Counted from the stretch's first letter, positions 9,229-18,308 are shown. The stretch: DNA of 64,000 bases from Brevibacillus laterosporus (GCA_007833815.1 CP033464.1:3404001-3468000); one strand, 5' to 3'. Numbers and translations are program-made. The notes: generated by a model from the sequence alone, not told the origin.

Positions 9229-10452
9229 ATGTACCAAACCATTCAAAACGTGCGTGTCTGGGGAACACCACTAGACAATGCTGTCACGCAAGCCGTTACT
9301 TGTGCCCAGCACGGAAATGTTGTGCAGGTGCTCCTGATGGCGGATCATCACAAGGGTTATTCACAGCCGGTTGGAGGAGTTGTTGTCTACGAGGGGCAAA
9401 TCTCGCCATCTGGTGTAGGTTACGATATAGCTTGTGGAAATAAGGCTGTCCGCACGAATTTGCAGTATCAGGATATCAAAGAGAAAATACCTGCCATTAT
9501 GAATAAAATTGCCAAGCGAATTTCCTTTGGAATGGGACGCATTAATAATGAAAGGGTAGATCACGAGCTGTTTGACGATGAGGATTGGCATGTATACAAA
9601 CAAATTGGTAAAAAAGAATATCAAACCCTACATTCGTTAGCCCATAATCAATTAGGGACGGTAGGGAGCGGTAACCATTTTGTGGACATTTTTGTGGAAG
9701 AGGCTACTGACGCTGTTTGGATAGCTAATCACTTTGGTAGTCGTGGTTTTGGGCATAAGACAGCGAGTGGGTTCCTCAATTTGGCTCACGGACGTGGTTT
9801 TTCCGACAAAGCACCAGGAGAAAGCATGGATCAAGCTCCTACATTACTAGATTTGCATACAGAGATAGGTGACATGTATATGCGAGCAATGAGCCTAGCA
9901 GGTAAGTATGCTTATGCAGGTCGTGATTATGTTATTGATCAAGTATTGAAAATTTTAGGAGCATCTAGCACCTTTGAGGTACACAATCATCATAATTTTG
10001 CGTGGAAGGAAATACATGATGAGAAAGAGTATGTTGTCGTGCGAAAAGGAGCAACTCCATCTGCACCTGGACAACTCGGGTTTATCGGGGGGAGTATGGG
10101 GGATATTTCTGTGATTGTTCAAGGAAAGGACTCCCAAGAAAATAAAGAAGCTTTTTACAGCACAGTGCATGGGGCAGGTAGAATTATGAGCCGAACGGAA
10201 GCGGCTGGGCGTCTCAATTGGAAAACTCGCAAGCGTAGCGGCGGAAAGATTACCAATGAACAAATGCAAAAAGCTGTGCGAGACTTTGGCGTAGAGCTTC
10301 GAGGTGCAGGCGCAGATGAGAGCCCCTTTGTTTATAAGAAATTACAAGATGTCTTACAAGCTCATGCCGATACGCTAGATGTGCTACATGTGTTAAAGCC
10401 CGTGGGGGTATGTATGGCAGGTGCAGATGAGTTTGATCCTTATAAAGATTAA
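9229..10452 (+). CDS. rtcB: RtcB-type RNA ligase
   Basis: 407 residues, close to the length of E. coli RtcB. RtcB joins 2',3'-cyclic phosphate or 3'-phosphate ends to 5'-OH ends using GTP and Mn2+. Visible family residues include G-Y-D-I-A-C-G-N-K (metal-binding Cys), G-T-V-G-S-G-N-H-F, N-H-F-G-S-R-G, E-V-H-N-H-H-N-F and H-G-A-G-R-x-M-S-R. The last contains the His that is guanylylated in this family. The start ATG follows GTAGGAGAG. It lies about 1 kb downstream of the Hen1-Pnkp operon, so two different RNA-sealing enzymes sit in one locus. No archease or RtcA is next to it. Confidence 0.93.
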   Translation: MYQTIQNVRVWGTPLDNAVTQAVTCAQHGNVVQVLLMADHHKGYSQPVGGVVVYEGQISPSGVGYDIACGNKAVRTNLQYQDIKEKIPAIMNKIAKRISFGMGRINNERVDHELFDDEDWHVYKQIGKKEYQTLHSLAHNQLGTVGSGNHFVDIFVEEATDAVWIANHFGSRGFGHKTASGFLNLAHGRGFSDKAPGESMDQAPTLLDLHTEIGDMYMRAMSLAGKYAYAGRDYVIDQVLKILGASSTFEVHNHHNFAWKEIHDEKEYVVVRKGATPSAPGQLGFIGGSMGDISVIVQGKDSQENKEAFYSTVHGAGRIMSRTEAAGRLNWKTRKRSGGKITNEQMQKAVRDFGVELRGAGADESPFVYKKLQDVLQAHADTLDVLHVLKPVGVCMAGADEFDPYKD

Positions 10453-10595
10453 CACAGGAAAGGGAAGGCTGACTTTTTTGTTGCACTTTTTTCACCTTTA
10501 GCGTTTGCTTCTTGTCTCATTTGGATATTTAATAGAGAAGGGAGGGATTGCTTGGTTCCCTGCCACACAGTAGCAGGAAAAGGGAGGAGATACCT

Positions 10596-11345
10596 ATGAA
10601 TAACATCATTGAAACCATTTTGAACCATCGTTCCATTCGCCAGTACGAGGACCGTCCGCTAACAGAAGAACAAATTAATACGATTGTTACATGCGCTCAA
10701 GCGGCCTCTACTTCCAGTTACATACAGGCTTATTCGATCATCGGTATTACGGATAAAGAAACGAAACGTCAGTTGGCCCAACTGTGCGGTAATCAACCGT
10801 ATGTGGAAACCAATGGGCACCTGTTTGTTTTTTGTGCTGATTTACACCGTCACCACGTGATTGGTCAGATGGAAGGAAAAGACCTGTCTACATCCATTGA
10901 AAGCACGGAAAAATTCATGGTAACTGTCATTGATGCGACACTTGCAGCGCAGAATGCGGCCCTGGCAGCAGAATCGATGGGACTTGGCATTTGCTATATT
11001 GGTGGGTTGCGTAATCAGTTGCAGGCTGTCACAGAGCTTTTACACATTCCTACTCACGTCATGCCACTTTTTGCTATGACAGTAGGCTATCCGTTGCATG
11101 AATCTACTCAGAAACCACGTTTGCCACTTCACCACGTATATCATCAGGAGAAATATAATCAGGATACAAAGAGCTATCAACAGCAATTGCAGGAGTATAA
11201 CGAGATTACCGCTAGTTACTATCAAGAACGTACACAAGGTGAGCGTACAGATACGTGGACAGGACAGATGGCCAATATGCTTTCTAAACCTACCCGTATG
11301 AATATGAAGGAATTTGTAGAGAAGCAGGGCTTGAATAAAAAGTAG
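10596..11345 (+). CDS. NfsA/FRP-type flavin nitroreductase
   Basis: 249 residues. The N-terminal H-R-S-I-R-Q-Y (FMN-binding Arg and Ser), the central A-A-Q-N-A-A-L-A-A-E-S-M-G-L-G-x-C-Y-I-G-G block and the C-terminal region rich in Y, Q and R match NADPH-dependent oxygen-insensitive nitroreductases and flavin reductases (NfsA/Frp group). They reduce nitroaromatics, quinones or flavin with FMN as cofactor. The start is the ATG behind GGGAGGAGATACCT. The longer frame from 10548 lacks a ribosome binding site. Physiological substrate not known. Confidence 0.88.
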   Translation: MNNIIETILNHRSIRQYEDRPLTEEQINTIVTCAQAASTSSYIQAYSIIGITDKETKRQLAQLCGNQPYVETNGHLFVFCADLHRHHVIGQMEGKDLSTSIESTEKFMVTVIDATLAAQNAALAAESMGLGICYIGGLRNQLQAVTELLHIPTHVMPLFAMTVGYPLHESTQKPRLPLHHVYHQEKYNQDTKSYQQQLQEYNEITASYYQERTQGERTDTWTGQMANMLSKPTRMNMKEFVEKQGLNKK

Positions 11346-11366
11346 GTTGAATATCTGATAGAAATT

Positions 11367-11409
11367 AAAGCGTGCAGAATCTCTCTTTTATGGGGGTATG
11401 CACGCTTGT
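11367..11409 (+). terminator. Hairpin after nitroreductase gene
   Basis: Inverted repeat AAGCGTGCA / TGCACGCTT follows the nitroreductase stop. The T-tract is weak, so termination may be partial. Confidence 0.5.
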
Positions 11410-11474
11410 TTATCAGGTTCTTTAGAATAGATAATAGTGTACCACCTCCCGATTTAATCAAAGGGGGAAGACAT

Positions 11475-11966
11475 ATGGATGCCCCAAAAAAAATACTGTC
11501 GAATAACCAACAAGAGTTGGAAATAAAAACCATTATCAATGAATTAACTGTAGCTTTCTATCGTTCATTTACCAATAAAGGGAATATAAAACCTAATGTT
11601 AATGGAATTTATCAACTCTTTATTCCAGAAGGGTTAATCATTAAAAATTGCGATTCAGCTCCTGAAATTTACAATCTTCAGCAATTTATCGAACCTCGTG
11701 AGAAGCTACTAAAGGAAGGTCTACTAGTGGACTTTGAGGAAAAGGAGTTATTTGATAAAACAGAAATTTTCGGCAATATCGCACATCGTTTCAGCCTGTA
11801 TAAAAAGTCGGGAATCCTATCAGGTAGAGAATTTGAAGCACAAGGAATGAAAACCATACAATTTATTAAAACAACGGATGGATGGAAAATAAGCTCACTG
11901 GCTTGGGATGATGAGAGAGACGGCTTACTTATTCCAGACAAGTATCAATGCTATCCATATTTTTAA
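11475..11966 (+). CDS. NTF2/SnoaL-like protein
   Basis: 163 residues. I recognise only a general NTF2-like (SnoaL/DUF4440) pattern: an N-terminal helix pair, an F-x-x-x-F-x-x-K-x-N block, then beta strands ending in M-K-T-I-Q-F-I-K-T-T-D-G-W-K-I-S-S-L-A-W. Such proteins bind small ligands in a cone-shaped pocket. The ATG at 11475 is chosen because AAAGGGGGAAG lies just upstream. The frame extends further upstream to 11406 without a start signal. It precedes a gene fragment and then a strong terminator. Confidence 0.7.
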   Translation: MDAPKKILSNNQQELEIKTIINELTVAFYRSFTNKGNIKPNVNGIYQLFIPEGLIIKNCDSAPEIYNLQQFIEPREKLLKEGLLVDFEEKELFDKTEIFGNIAHRFSLYKKSGILSGREFEAQGMKTIQFIKTTDGWKISSLAWDDERDGLLIPDKYQCYPYF

Positions 11967-12086
11967 CGATGCTCCTCGTTCTCTTTAGCCTATATTTTCC
12001 ATGGCGTGTATGAAGCGGATGAACAAGCTGTTCAAAAAAGCGCAGAAGAGTATGTGCAGTATATTCTTGCAGAGCATCAGCTATAA
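11967..12086 (+). pseudogene. C-terminal remnant, probably TetR-family regulator
   Basis: A short open stretch with no start codon reads F-S-L-A-Y-I-F-H-G-V-Y-E-A-D-E-Q-A-V and then S-A-E-E-Y-V-Q-Y-I-L before the stop at 12084-12086. This looks like the last helices of a TetR-type ligand-binding domain. The rest of the gene is missing and the NTF2-like gene occupies the place where it should be. Assignment is by eye and tentative. Confidence 0.4.
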
Positions 12087-12094
12087 AGGAAAGG

Positions 12095-12139
12095 AAGAGC
12101 CAATACATCCTTCAATGAGGATTTATTGGCTCTTTTTTA
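12095..12139 (+). terminator. Rho-independent terminator
   Basis: AAGAGCCAATA(catcc) pairs with GGATTTATTGGCTCTT and is followed by T6. This is a strong intrinsic terminator that closes the unit ending in the TetR-like remnant. Confidence 0.85.
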
Positions 12140-12277
12140 TGCTGTCTACTTGACAGGGGTAAGTCCAGAATACTAGTAGCAATCCGACTTCTTTGTTTTT
12201 TTGTATGTATTCCGTTGAGTAGACCATCCCCTTTTGTTACACTAGGGAAATAGCAAAAATAGTAGGAAGTGATTACC

Positions 12278-12883
12278 ATGCCATCTTATGAAAATGAAAA
12301 TTGTGTAGAAATGAATTATGCTCATCGAGATTTACGTGAAACAGAAATGCGCAACGCTGTTTTTACCAAGTGTGTATTTACCGGCACACAGCTACATGAG
12401 GTTACTACTACAGGTTGCCAGTTCATTGATTGCGATTTTTCTGGTGCCAGCTTTAATGGTTCTATTCATGTACGTTCAGCTTTTACAAATTGCCGTTTCT
12501 TTGGTGCTAATTTGTTCTCAAGTAGGTTTGAAGAATGCAAAATGGTCGGTTCAGATTTTGCTAATGCTGTATGGGATGGTATTACGATTCAAGGTGGGGA
12601 CTGGTCCTATACAAATGTGCGTTATGCCAATTGGACCAAACAAAAATTGCAAGATATCAAGCTGGTCGAAGCAGACTTGGCGTATAGCCGTTTAGAAAAG
12701 GCAGACCTGACAAACTCAGATTTATCTTACGCAAGCTTTGGTAATGCTACTTTAAAAGGGGCCGATTTACGTGGGGCTAAGCTAGATGGCATCGATTGGA
12801 AATCGCTTAATGTCCAAGGCGTTCGACTCGATTTTACTCAGGCGGTAGCGTTGGCTCGTTCATATGGGGCAAAAGTGGATTAG
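12278..12883 (+). CDS. Pentapeptide-repeat protein
   Basis: 201 residues. Most of the protein is built of A(D/N)LxX pentapeptides, for example A-N-L-F-S, A-D-L-A-Y, A-D-L-T-N, S-D-L-S-Y, A-D-L-R-G. This predicts a right-handed quadrilateral beta helix. Some members (Qnr, MfpA, AlbG) mimic DNA and protect gyrase, but most have no known function. The ATG at 12278 follows GTAGGAAGTGATTACC; the GTG at 12269 overlaps that site. The gene stands alone after a terminator and before a DUF554 gene. Confidence 0.9.
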   Translation: MPSYENENCVEMNYAHRDLRETEMRNAVFTKCVFTGTQLHEVTTTGCQFIDCDFSGASFNGSIHVRSAFTNCRFFGANLFSSRFEECKMVGSDFANAVWDGITIQGGDWSYTNVRYANWTKQKLQDIKLVEADLAYSRLEKADLTNSDLSYASFGNATLKGADLRGAKLDGIDWKSLNVQGVRLDFTQAVALARSYGAKVD

Positions 12884-12936
12884 GGATAATCCCATAGACT
12901 AGACAACACAATCAGACAAGCAAAGGATGCCGCAGA

Positions 12937-13644
12937 ATGATTTTATTAGGAGCGATTGTAAACGGATTATGCATTGTCCTCGGAACATTACTTGGTAAAC
13001 TTTTTAACAAAATTCCTGAAAAAATGAAAGATACCGTTATGCAGGGGATTGGCTTAGCAGTTATTGTGTTAGGCTTGCAAATGGGTTTGAAAAGTGAAAA
13101 TTTTCTCGTTGTTATTATTAGCCTTGTGGTTGGAGCTGTATTTGGGGAATTATGGGCGTTGGAAGACCGCTTAAATCAATTAGGAGAGTGGTTGGAGCGC
13201 AGAATTGGCTCAAAAGGCGAAAGCAGTGTAGCAGCAGGTTTTGTAACCGGAACGCTTATTTTTGTCATAGGAGCGATGGGGATTATTGGCGCACTTGATA
13301 GTGGAATCCGCGGTAATCACGGAGTTCTATATACGAAAGGTATTATTGATGGAATTATTTCTTTGTTTTTAACCACCACACTTGGCATTGGAATTTTGTT
13401 TTCGGCTATCCCCGTCATTCTGTATGAAGGAATAATCTCCTTATTTGCTACACAGATTGATCGGTTTGTGCCAGAGGTCTTAATGAATACATTTATCAAT
13501 GAAATGACGGCTACAGGTGGCGTAATGATTTTTGCCATTGGGTTAAATCTAACAGGGATTACCAAGATCAGGGTGGCGAATTTGTTGCCAGGAATTCTAG
13601 TAACGGCTGTTGTTGTTTCAGCTATGTACGTATATGGGCAGTAG
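12937..13644 (+). CDS. DUF554 membrane protein (YdfK/YqgA type)
   Basis: 235 residues with about six hydrophobic segments. The opening G-A-I-V-N-G-x-x-I-V-L-G-T-L-L-G-K and the central F-V-x-G-A-M-G-I-I-G-A-L-D-S-G block are the DUF554 hallmarks. These inner-membrane proteins have no settled function, though transport is often suggested. It is 50 bp downstream of the pentapeptide gene and may be co-transcribed with it. Confidence 0.9.
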   Translation: MILLGAIVNGLCIVLGTLLGKLFNKIPEKMKDTVMQGIGLAVIVLGLQMGLKSENFLVVIISLVVGAVFGELWALEDRLNQLGEWLERRIGSKGESSVAAGFVTGTLIFVIGAMGIIGALDSGIRGNHGVLYTKGIIDGIISLFLTTTLGIGILFSAIPVILYEGIISLFATQIDRFVPEVLMNTFINEMTATGGVMIFAIGLNLTGITKIRVANLLPGILVTAVVVSAMYVYGQ

Positions 13645-13794
13645 TGGCTTCTGGAGTTTTCAGAAGTGTGAGCAAAATGTTCAGGATCAGTGTTAAAATA
13701 AGAGAGAATGACAAGATATGTGAAGCAAGAAGTAAAGAAATGAGTTGAATGTAGCTGACTCATGCCCCAATTAACAGAAAAGAGGTAGAAAAAC

Positions 13795-14421
13795 ATGGAA
13801 CAAGTACAAAACATCTTTTGTGTAGGTCGTAACTATCGTTTACATGCAGCAGAGCTAGGTAATCAAGTGCCGACATCTCCTTTTCTTTTTATGAAGCCAA
13901 CTCATGCTCAGGTACTTGCAGATGGGCAAGATATCCTGTTACCTAGTGATCAGGGGTCTATACACTATGAAGTGGAGCTTGTCGTACACATAAATCAGGC
14001 TTATGAGAAAGGCATGAAGGCTGACGAATTAATCGATCGTGTCTCACTAGGTATTGATTTCACCATGCGAGATTTACAGGACCAATTGAAAGAGAAAAAA
14101 CTACCTTGGCTGTTGGCAAAAGGCTTCCGCAACTCGGCTATTCTTACTACTAGCACTCCAATTAGTAGTATTGCGGAACTAGAGAAGGTTGATTTCTGCT
14201 TGCTGAAAAATGGCCAGGAAGTGCAACGTGGTAATATCACGGATATGATTTTTGACATTCAGGCATTGGTTGATTTTACTGGAGATCGTTTTGGTCTAGG
14301 CAAAGGAGATGTCTTGTTCACAGGTACGCCTGCAGGAGTGGGTGCGATTGCAGATGGCGATCACTTGGAGCTTGTTTTCGGAGATAAGGTGTTAGGAAGT
14401 TGTGTCATTAAACTGGGATAA
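13795..14421 (+). CDS. Fumarylacetoacetate hydrolase-family protein
   Basis: 208 residues, the length of the short FAH-family enzymes (YcgM/acylpyruvase group). Readable motifs are F-C-V-G-R-N-Y near the start, the metal-binding H-Y-E-V-E-L block, F-T-x-R-D-L-Q and the C-terminal G-D-V-L-F-T-G-T-P-A-G-V-G. Family members cleave or decarboxylate acylpyruvates and related diketo acids with a divalent metal. The ATG follows AAAGAGGTAGAAAAAC. It has its own terminator. The native substrate is not evident. Confidence 0.9.
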   Translation: MEQVQNIFCVGRNYRLHAAELGNQVPTSPFLFMKPTHAQVLADGQDILLPSDQGSIHYEVELVVHINQAYEKGMKADELIDRVSLGIDFTMRDLQDQLKEKKLPWLLAKGFRNSAILTTSTPISSIAELEKVDFCLLKNGQEVQRGNITDMIFDIQALVDFTGDRFGLGKGDVLFTGTPAGVGAIADGDHLELVFGDKVLGSCVIKLG

Positions 14422-14533
14422 TGTAAAAAAGTGATGTGTGAGTTGATATTGCTGATTTTTCGAGGTTTAGAGGTTTATATTAAGAAAAATGATCAGGTTT
14501 CCGAAATCAAATACTTTGATAGCTGATTATGCG

Positions 14534-14572
14534 ATCCCGTGTCACTTTTTAACAGTGCAACGGGATTTTTTT
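14534..14572 (+). terminator. Rho-independent terminator after FAH gene
   Basis: ATCCCGT ... ACGGGAT with an inner stem, followed by T7. The rest of the 365-bp gap up to 14787 contains no gene that I can support. Confidence 0.8.
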
Positions 14573-14786
14573 ATGGTGTAATTCCCCCGACGCCTAAAAT
14601 TGCTTCAATCGCGATACGGATACGCTACAATTTCCTCACTTATGTTGCCCAATAGAAAGGCTCACCTTATAGTTCGCATATTGAAAATAAATGCTAGTCA
14701 TTTGTTTCAGCAGGCTATGTGCCACATGAACTTTAATTCTTATAATTGTAAGTGAAATCAATCAAGAACGAAAGAGGTGCGTACAG

Positions 14787-15545
14787 ATGAAACTTCAACT
14801 AATCCGCCATGCAACACTTTTGCTCGAATATGCAGGAGTCCATTTCTTAATTGACCCAATGCTAAGTGAAGCTGAAGCGAATCCACCTATACCAATGGCA
14901 CCGAATACGCGACGAAATCCACTTGTGGAGCTACCATTTTCATTGGATGACATGAGACTTCCAGATTATGTTGTAGTGACTCATTTACATCCAGATCATT
15001 GGGATCAGGCAGCTCAAGAGTTTTTACCTACATCACTACCTGTCTTATGTCAAGCTGGAGATGAGACAACGATCTATTCTGCTGGATTTCAGACGGTGAC
15101 ACCGATAGAGCCGGCTACAACCATTGGAAACATCCAGATCATGAGAACAGGCGGTCAGCATGGCACAGGAGAGATTGGACAGAAGATGGGGAAGGTTTCT
15201 GGCTTTGTGTATAAGGCAGAAAACGAACCAACGCTATACGTAGCTGGTGACACAATATGGTGTGAAGAAGTACAACAAGCGATCGAGGAACACAAGCCGG
15301 ACGTTATCATCGTAAATGCCGGAGGAGCCAAATTTGTAGTCGGTGATCATATTACGATGAACGAGCAAGATGTTAGTAGCTGTTGTAGATTTGCACCTAA
15401 AGCTACTATTATTGCGGTGCATATGGACACGATTAATCACTGCCTGGTGACACGTGAAGATTTACGAAGTCATTTAGAACAAGAGAAATTGTTGGGTCAG
15501 GTCATGATTCCTGAGGATGGGGAGTGGATAGATATACAAAAATAA
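14787..15545 (+). CDS. MBL-fold metal-dependent hydrolase
   Basis: 252 residues with a beta-lactamase-fold metal site: T-H-L-H-P-D-H-W-D at about 65-73, then G-G-Q-H-G and Y-V-A-G-D-T, and a late H-x-D-T-I-N-H. It resembles the UlaG/YycJ-like soluble hydrolases that act on sugar lactones or other small esters. The start ATG follows GAAAGAGGTGCGTACAG. It stands alone, and the next downstream sequence is the duplicated csrA/flagellin promoter region. Confidence 0.88.
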   Translation: MKLQLIRHATLLLEYAGVHFLIDPMLSEAEANPPIPMAPNTRRNPLVELPFSLDDMRLPDYVVVTHLHPDHWDQAAQEFLPTSLPVLCQAGDETTIYSAGFQTVTPIEPATTIGNIQIMRTGGQHGTGEIGQKMGKVSGFVYKAENEPTLYVAGDTIWCEEVQQAIEEHKPDVIIVNAGGAKFVVGDHITMNEQDVSSCCRFAPKATIIAVHMDTINHCLVTREDLRSHLEQEKLLGQVMIPEDGEWIDIQK

Positions 15546-15684
15546 GAAGGGGATGTACATTAGGAATCATGTGCAAGTTCGAATAGAGTTATTATTTTTG
15601 TGAGCAACAATCTGGTATTTCCGGTTAAATGGTTGCTTTTTTATGGAAACAAATATGTTGTAAGAAAAAAATTATATTTACTAT

Positions 15685-15710
15685 TAAACATCTCACTGGT
15701 AATACCGATA
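15685..15710 (+). promoter_or_regulatory. Sigma-D-type promoter, distal copy
   Basis: TAAA at 15685-15688, 16 bases, then CCGATA at 15705-15710. This matches the flagellar sigma-D consensus (TAAA, about 16 nt, CCGATAT). It is the distal of two copies upstream of hag. Confidence 0.75.
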
Positions 15711-15754
15711 GTAATAATAGTCAACCTATTTCTAACTTCCGAGGGAGAGTAGAC

Positions 15755-15859
15755 TTGGCTGGTTTAATCCTGATAGCAAAAGAAGGCAAAACCATTTTCA
15801 GTGGTAATGACATTCTGAAGCAAACATTTTGTAGGAAAAATTTTTGTAAAAACTATTAA
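15755..15859 (+). pseudogene. csrA-like fragment, copy 1
   Basis: A TTG behind GAGGGAGAG opens 34 codons beginning L-A-G-L-I-L-I-A-K-E-G-K-T-I-F-S-G-N-D-I. This parallels the CsrA N-terminus (L-V-L-x-R-K-x-x-x-x-I-x-I-G-x-D-I). After D-I the reading runs into the second repeat copy and stops. It lacks the CsrA RNA-binding core and is a relic. Confidence 0.6.
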
Positions 15860-15882
15860 AGATTTCTCTCGTAATTCCGATA
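15857..15882 (+). promoter_or_regulatory. Sigma-D-type promoter, proximal copy
   Basis: TAAA at 15857-15860, 16 bases, CCGATA at 15877-15882. It is the nearer promoter for hag, with a predicted 5' leader of about 260 nt that includes the csrA relic. Confidence 0.8.
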
Positions 15883-15924
15883 GTAATAATAGTCAACCTT
15901 TTATAACTTCCGAGTAGGAGAAAC

Positions 15925-16101
15925 ATGGCTGGCTTAGTACTAGGAGCAAAAGAAGACAAAACCATTTTCAGTGGTAATGACATTCGACTTGAAGTGGTAA
16001 CAACTGGAGAGATGGTACCTTGAAATGAGGCACCGAAAGATGTAACAATTCTCTGGGAAAAAGACTACTTCGAGAAGAGTGATTATTATATAAAGGCTTG
16101 A
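15925..16101 (+). pseudogene. csrA: csrA-like gene with in-frame stop, copy 2
   Basis: An ATG behind GTAGGAGAAAC opens M-A-G-L-V-L-G-A-K-E-D-K-T-I-F-S-G-N-D-I, then L-E-V-V-T-T-G-E, and hits TGA at 16021. The same frame continues with E-A-P-K-D-V-T-I-L-W-E-K to a stop at 16099-16101. That is the conserved CsrA segment E-A-P-K-D-V-x-I-L-R-E. CsrA is the small RNA-binding protein that represses hag translation and is normally encoded just upstream of hag. Here the arginine of the N-terminal R-K pair is lost and the gene is interrupted, so it is probably inactive. Confidence 0.7.
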
Positions 16102-16149
16102 GCATAGGATGGCTCAGGACTACAAAACAAAACACGGAGGTAATTTATC

Positions 16150-17319
16150 ATGAGAATCAATCACAACATTTCAGCTTTGAACACACACCGTCAACTAGGT
16201 GCAAACAATGGTGCAGCTGGTAAAAACTTGGAGAAATTGTCTTCAGGTCTTCGTATCAACCGTGCAGGCGATGATGCAGCTGGTCTTGCAATCTCCGAAA
16301 AAATGCGTGGACAAATCCGCGGTTTGGAAATGGCTACTAAAAATGCACAAGATGGTATCTCTTTGATCCAAACAGCTGAGGGTGCATTGACAGAAACACA
16401 CAGCATTCTTCAACGTATGCGTGAACTAGCTGTTCAAGCTTCTTCTGATACAAATGAAGGTGTTGACCGTCAAAAGCTTCAAGCAGAGGTTGACGAATTG
16501 TCTAAAGAAATCAAACGTATTTCTACAGACACAGAGTTCAACAACCAAAAAGTATTGGATGGATCTTTTGATGATAAAACGTTCCATATCGGTGCTAACC
16601 AAGGACAAAACATTAAATTGAGTATTAACGACATGAGCAATACAGAGCTTGGTGTAAGCGGATATAAGAATGAAACAACACATGGTGATCTTGGTGTTAC
16701 AATTACGAATCGCGACACTGAAAAAGACATTGTAATTGATGTCGAAGCTGTAATACCCGCTGGTCCTGGTACTGCTATTGACGAAACCACTGCTACCATT
16801 GATAAAGATGGAAAAATCACACTAACTCTAGCACAAGATGATGCTGGTGCTATTACAGCTACTAAAGATGATGTATTAAAAGCATTACAGAAACTTGGCA
16901 TAGAAGTTAAGAGTGATGAGTCTGCTGCAGGTACAATTGCCACTACTACTGCTGGTAAAAAGTATACAGCAGCCCAAGTTGATCCAACTGATAAAACTCA
17001 AATCGATGATACAAAAGGTGTTGACATCTCCACTCAAAAAGCAGCTGACAAAGCTATCACAACAATCAACGACGCTCTTAACAAAGTATCTGAAGAGCGC
17101 TCTAAACTTGGTGCAAACCAAAACCGTCTAGAGCACACTATCAACAACTTGGGCGCAACTGCTGAGAACTTGACAGCTGCTGAATCCCGTATCCGCGACG
17201 TTGATATGGCGAAAGAAATGATGGATTTCACTAAAAATAACATCTTAACTCAAGCTGCTCAAGCTATGCTTGCACAAGCTAACCAACAACCTCAAGGCGT
17301 ACTTCAATTACTTCGTTAA
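16150..17319 (+). CDS. hag: Flagellin
   Basis: 389 residues. The conserved N-terminal D0/D1 region (about 1-140) starts [12 protein letters not shown] and includes [16 protein letters not shown]. The C-terminal D1/D0 region (about 300-389) ends [13 protein letters not shown]. The middle (about 175-295) is variable and rich in T, D and A, the surface-exposed part. Flagellin is secreted by the flagellar type III system and polymerises into the filament. The ATG follows ACGGAGGT. Two sigma-D-type promoters lie upstream and a terminator downstream. No fliW or other flagellar genes are adjacent. Confidence 0.96.
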   Translation: MRINHNISALNTHRQLGANNGAAGKNLEKLSSGLRINRAGDDAAGLAISEKMRGQIRGLEMATKNAQDGISLIQTAEGALTETHSILQRMRELAVQASSDTNEGVDRQKLQAEVDELSKEIKRISTDTEFNNQKVLDGSFDDKTFHIGANQGQNIKLSINDMSNTELGVSGYKNETTHGDLGVTITNRDTEKDIVIDVEAVIPAGPGTAIDETTATIDKDGKITLTLAQDDAGAITATKDDVLKALQKLGIEVKSDESAAGTIATTTAGKKYTAAQVDPTDKTQIDDTKGVDISTQKAADKAITTINDALNKVSEERSKLGANQNRLEHTINNLGATAENLTAAESRIRDVDMAKEMMDFTKNNILTQAAQAMLAQANQQPQGVLQLLR

Positions 17320-17344
17320 TTGATCGTCTTTACAGAACCAAAAG

Positions 17345-17375
17345 AGACCTGGCCTCGTGCCGGGTCTTTTCTTTT
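17345..17375 (+). terminator. Rho-independent terminator of hag
   Basis: AGACCTGGC / GCCGGGTCT hairpin (one G-U pair) followed by TTTTCTTTT, 25 bases after the flagellin stop. Confidence 0.85.
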
Positions 17376-17522
17376 GTCTATAACACCCAAAATTCTTCAT
17401 TGAGTTATCATGAAGCTATCATTGAATGTATAATGACCAGTATCTTACAATTGATGAAGGTGGTGTAATTATTTTACATGATCCAAACATAAAAAAAGTT
17501 CTTTGTAAGAAAGGGGCATATC

Positions 17523-18254
17523 ATGAAAATAACAAATGTATTTGTAGCATTCATGACCGTCTCACTTTTATTAATTGGCTGTAGCAACACTTCTGAACAA
17601 GCAGGCAAGGATGTCACCACACAAGTTTCTGAAGCTGAACAAGGAACAGACACAGCGGAGGGGATGAAGTCAGAAAAGGAAAGCCTCAACAAAACAGAAG
17701 AAGAGACAACAATTGATTCAGAGGCAACAAGTAAATCAACCACAGACGAATCCTCAGATAAACCTGCAGAACCCATCGATGAGAACAAACACAAGTTACT
17801 CCTAGCTATAAAAGAACAAGCTGAAAAAGGCAAACTGAAAGGTATTACTCCCTCATTAGGCACCGCATACAAAGAGATAGAAAAGACCTATGGAAAGCCT
17901 AAAAGCATTTCAAATGTTGAGTGCTGGACTTATAGCTATGACCATCCTAAGACCACAGCCGATTTCTTTTATGATCATGATTCTTGTGGAGAAGAATTAA
18001 ATCAGGTGAAGCCAACTACCCAACTGAACCGAATAACCGTCGAACCAGCGTATTACAATGTAAAACTTACAGAAAATGATATTAGACAAGGATTGGGCAA
18101 ACCAACTAAGGCTTATGTTAACGAAGGCTATGGTGGCTATGATATGTATTATAATGTAGGACAATATCAGATTTTCATAAAGATAGATGATAATTCTCCA
18201 GATAGAAGCGTGAGTACTATTTCTGTTAGAATCCCCCTTGATTTTGATAAGTAA
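17523..18254 (+). CDS. Lipoprotein, DUF4309-like (YjgB type)
   Basis: 243 residues. The signal peptide ends in L-I-G-C with the lipidated Cys at position 20, so it is probably anchored to the outer face of the membrane. Residues 21-90 are a low-complexity linker rich in S, T, E and K. The C-terminal domain (about 105-243) contains two repeats of the type L-G-x-x-x-x-x-I-x-x-x-Y-G-K-P and I-R-Q-G-L-G-K-P, as in the DUF4309 family of Bacillales lipoproteins. Function unknown. AAGAAAGGGGCATATC precedes the ATG. Confidence 0.8.
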   Translation: MKITNVFVAFMTVSLLLIGCSNTSEQAGKDVTTQVSEAEQGTDTAEGMKSEKESLNKTEEETTIDSEATSKSTTDESSDKPAEPIDENKHKLLLAIKEQAEKGKLKGITPSLGTAYKEIEKTYGKPKSISNVECWTYSYDHPKTTADFFYDHDSCGEELNQVKPTTQLNRITVEPAYYNVKLTENDIRQGLGKPTKAYVNEGYGGYDMYYNVGQYQIFIKIDDNSPDRSVSTISVRIPLDFDK

Positions 18255-18268
18255 AAAATATGGGATGG

Positions 18269-18308
18269 AGCCGGGTGCATGTGGTAAAAAACAACCCGGC
18301 TGCTTTTT
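18269..18308 (+). terminator. Rho-independent terminator
   Basis: AGCCGGGT / ACCCGGCT with a T5 tail, 15 bases after the lipoprotein stop. Confidence 0.85.

Larger units (their letters stand above)
15658..15999 (+). repeat. Tandem duplication (about 170 bp) upstream of flagellin
   Basis: Two diverged direct copies lie at about 15658-15828 and 15830-15999. They share AGTAATAATAGTCAACCT, AACTTCCGAG and ACCATTTTCAGTGGTAATGA in the same order with an offset of 170-172 bases. Each copy contains one sigma-D-type promoter and the beginning of a csrA-like reading frame. Confidence 0.85.
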
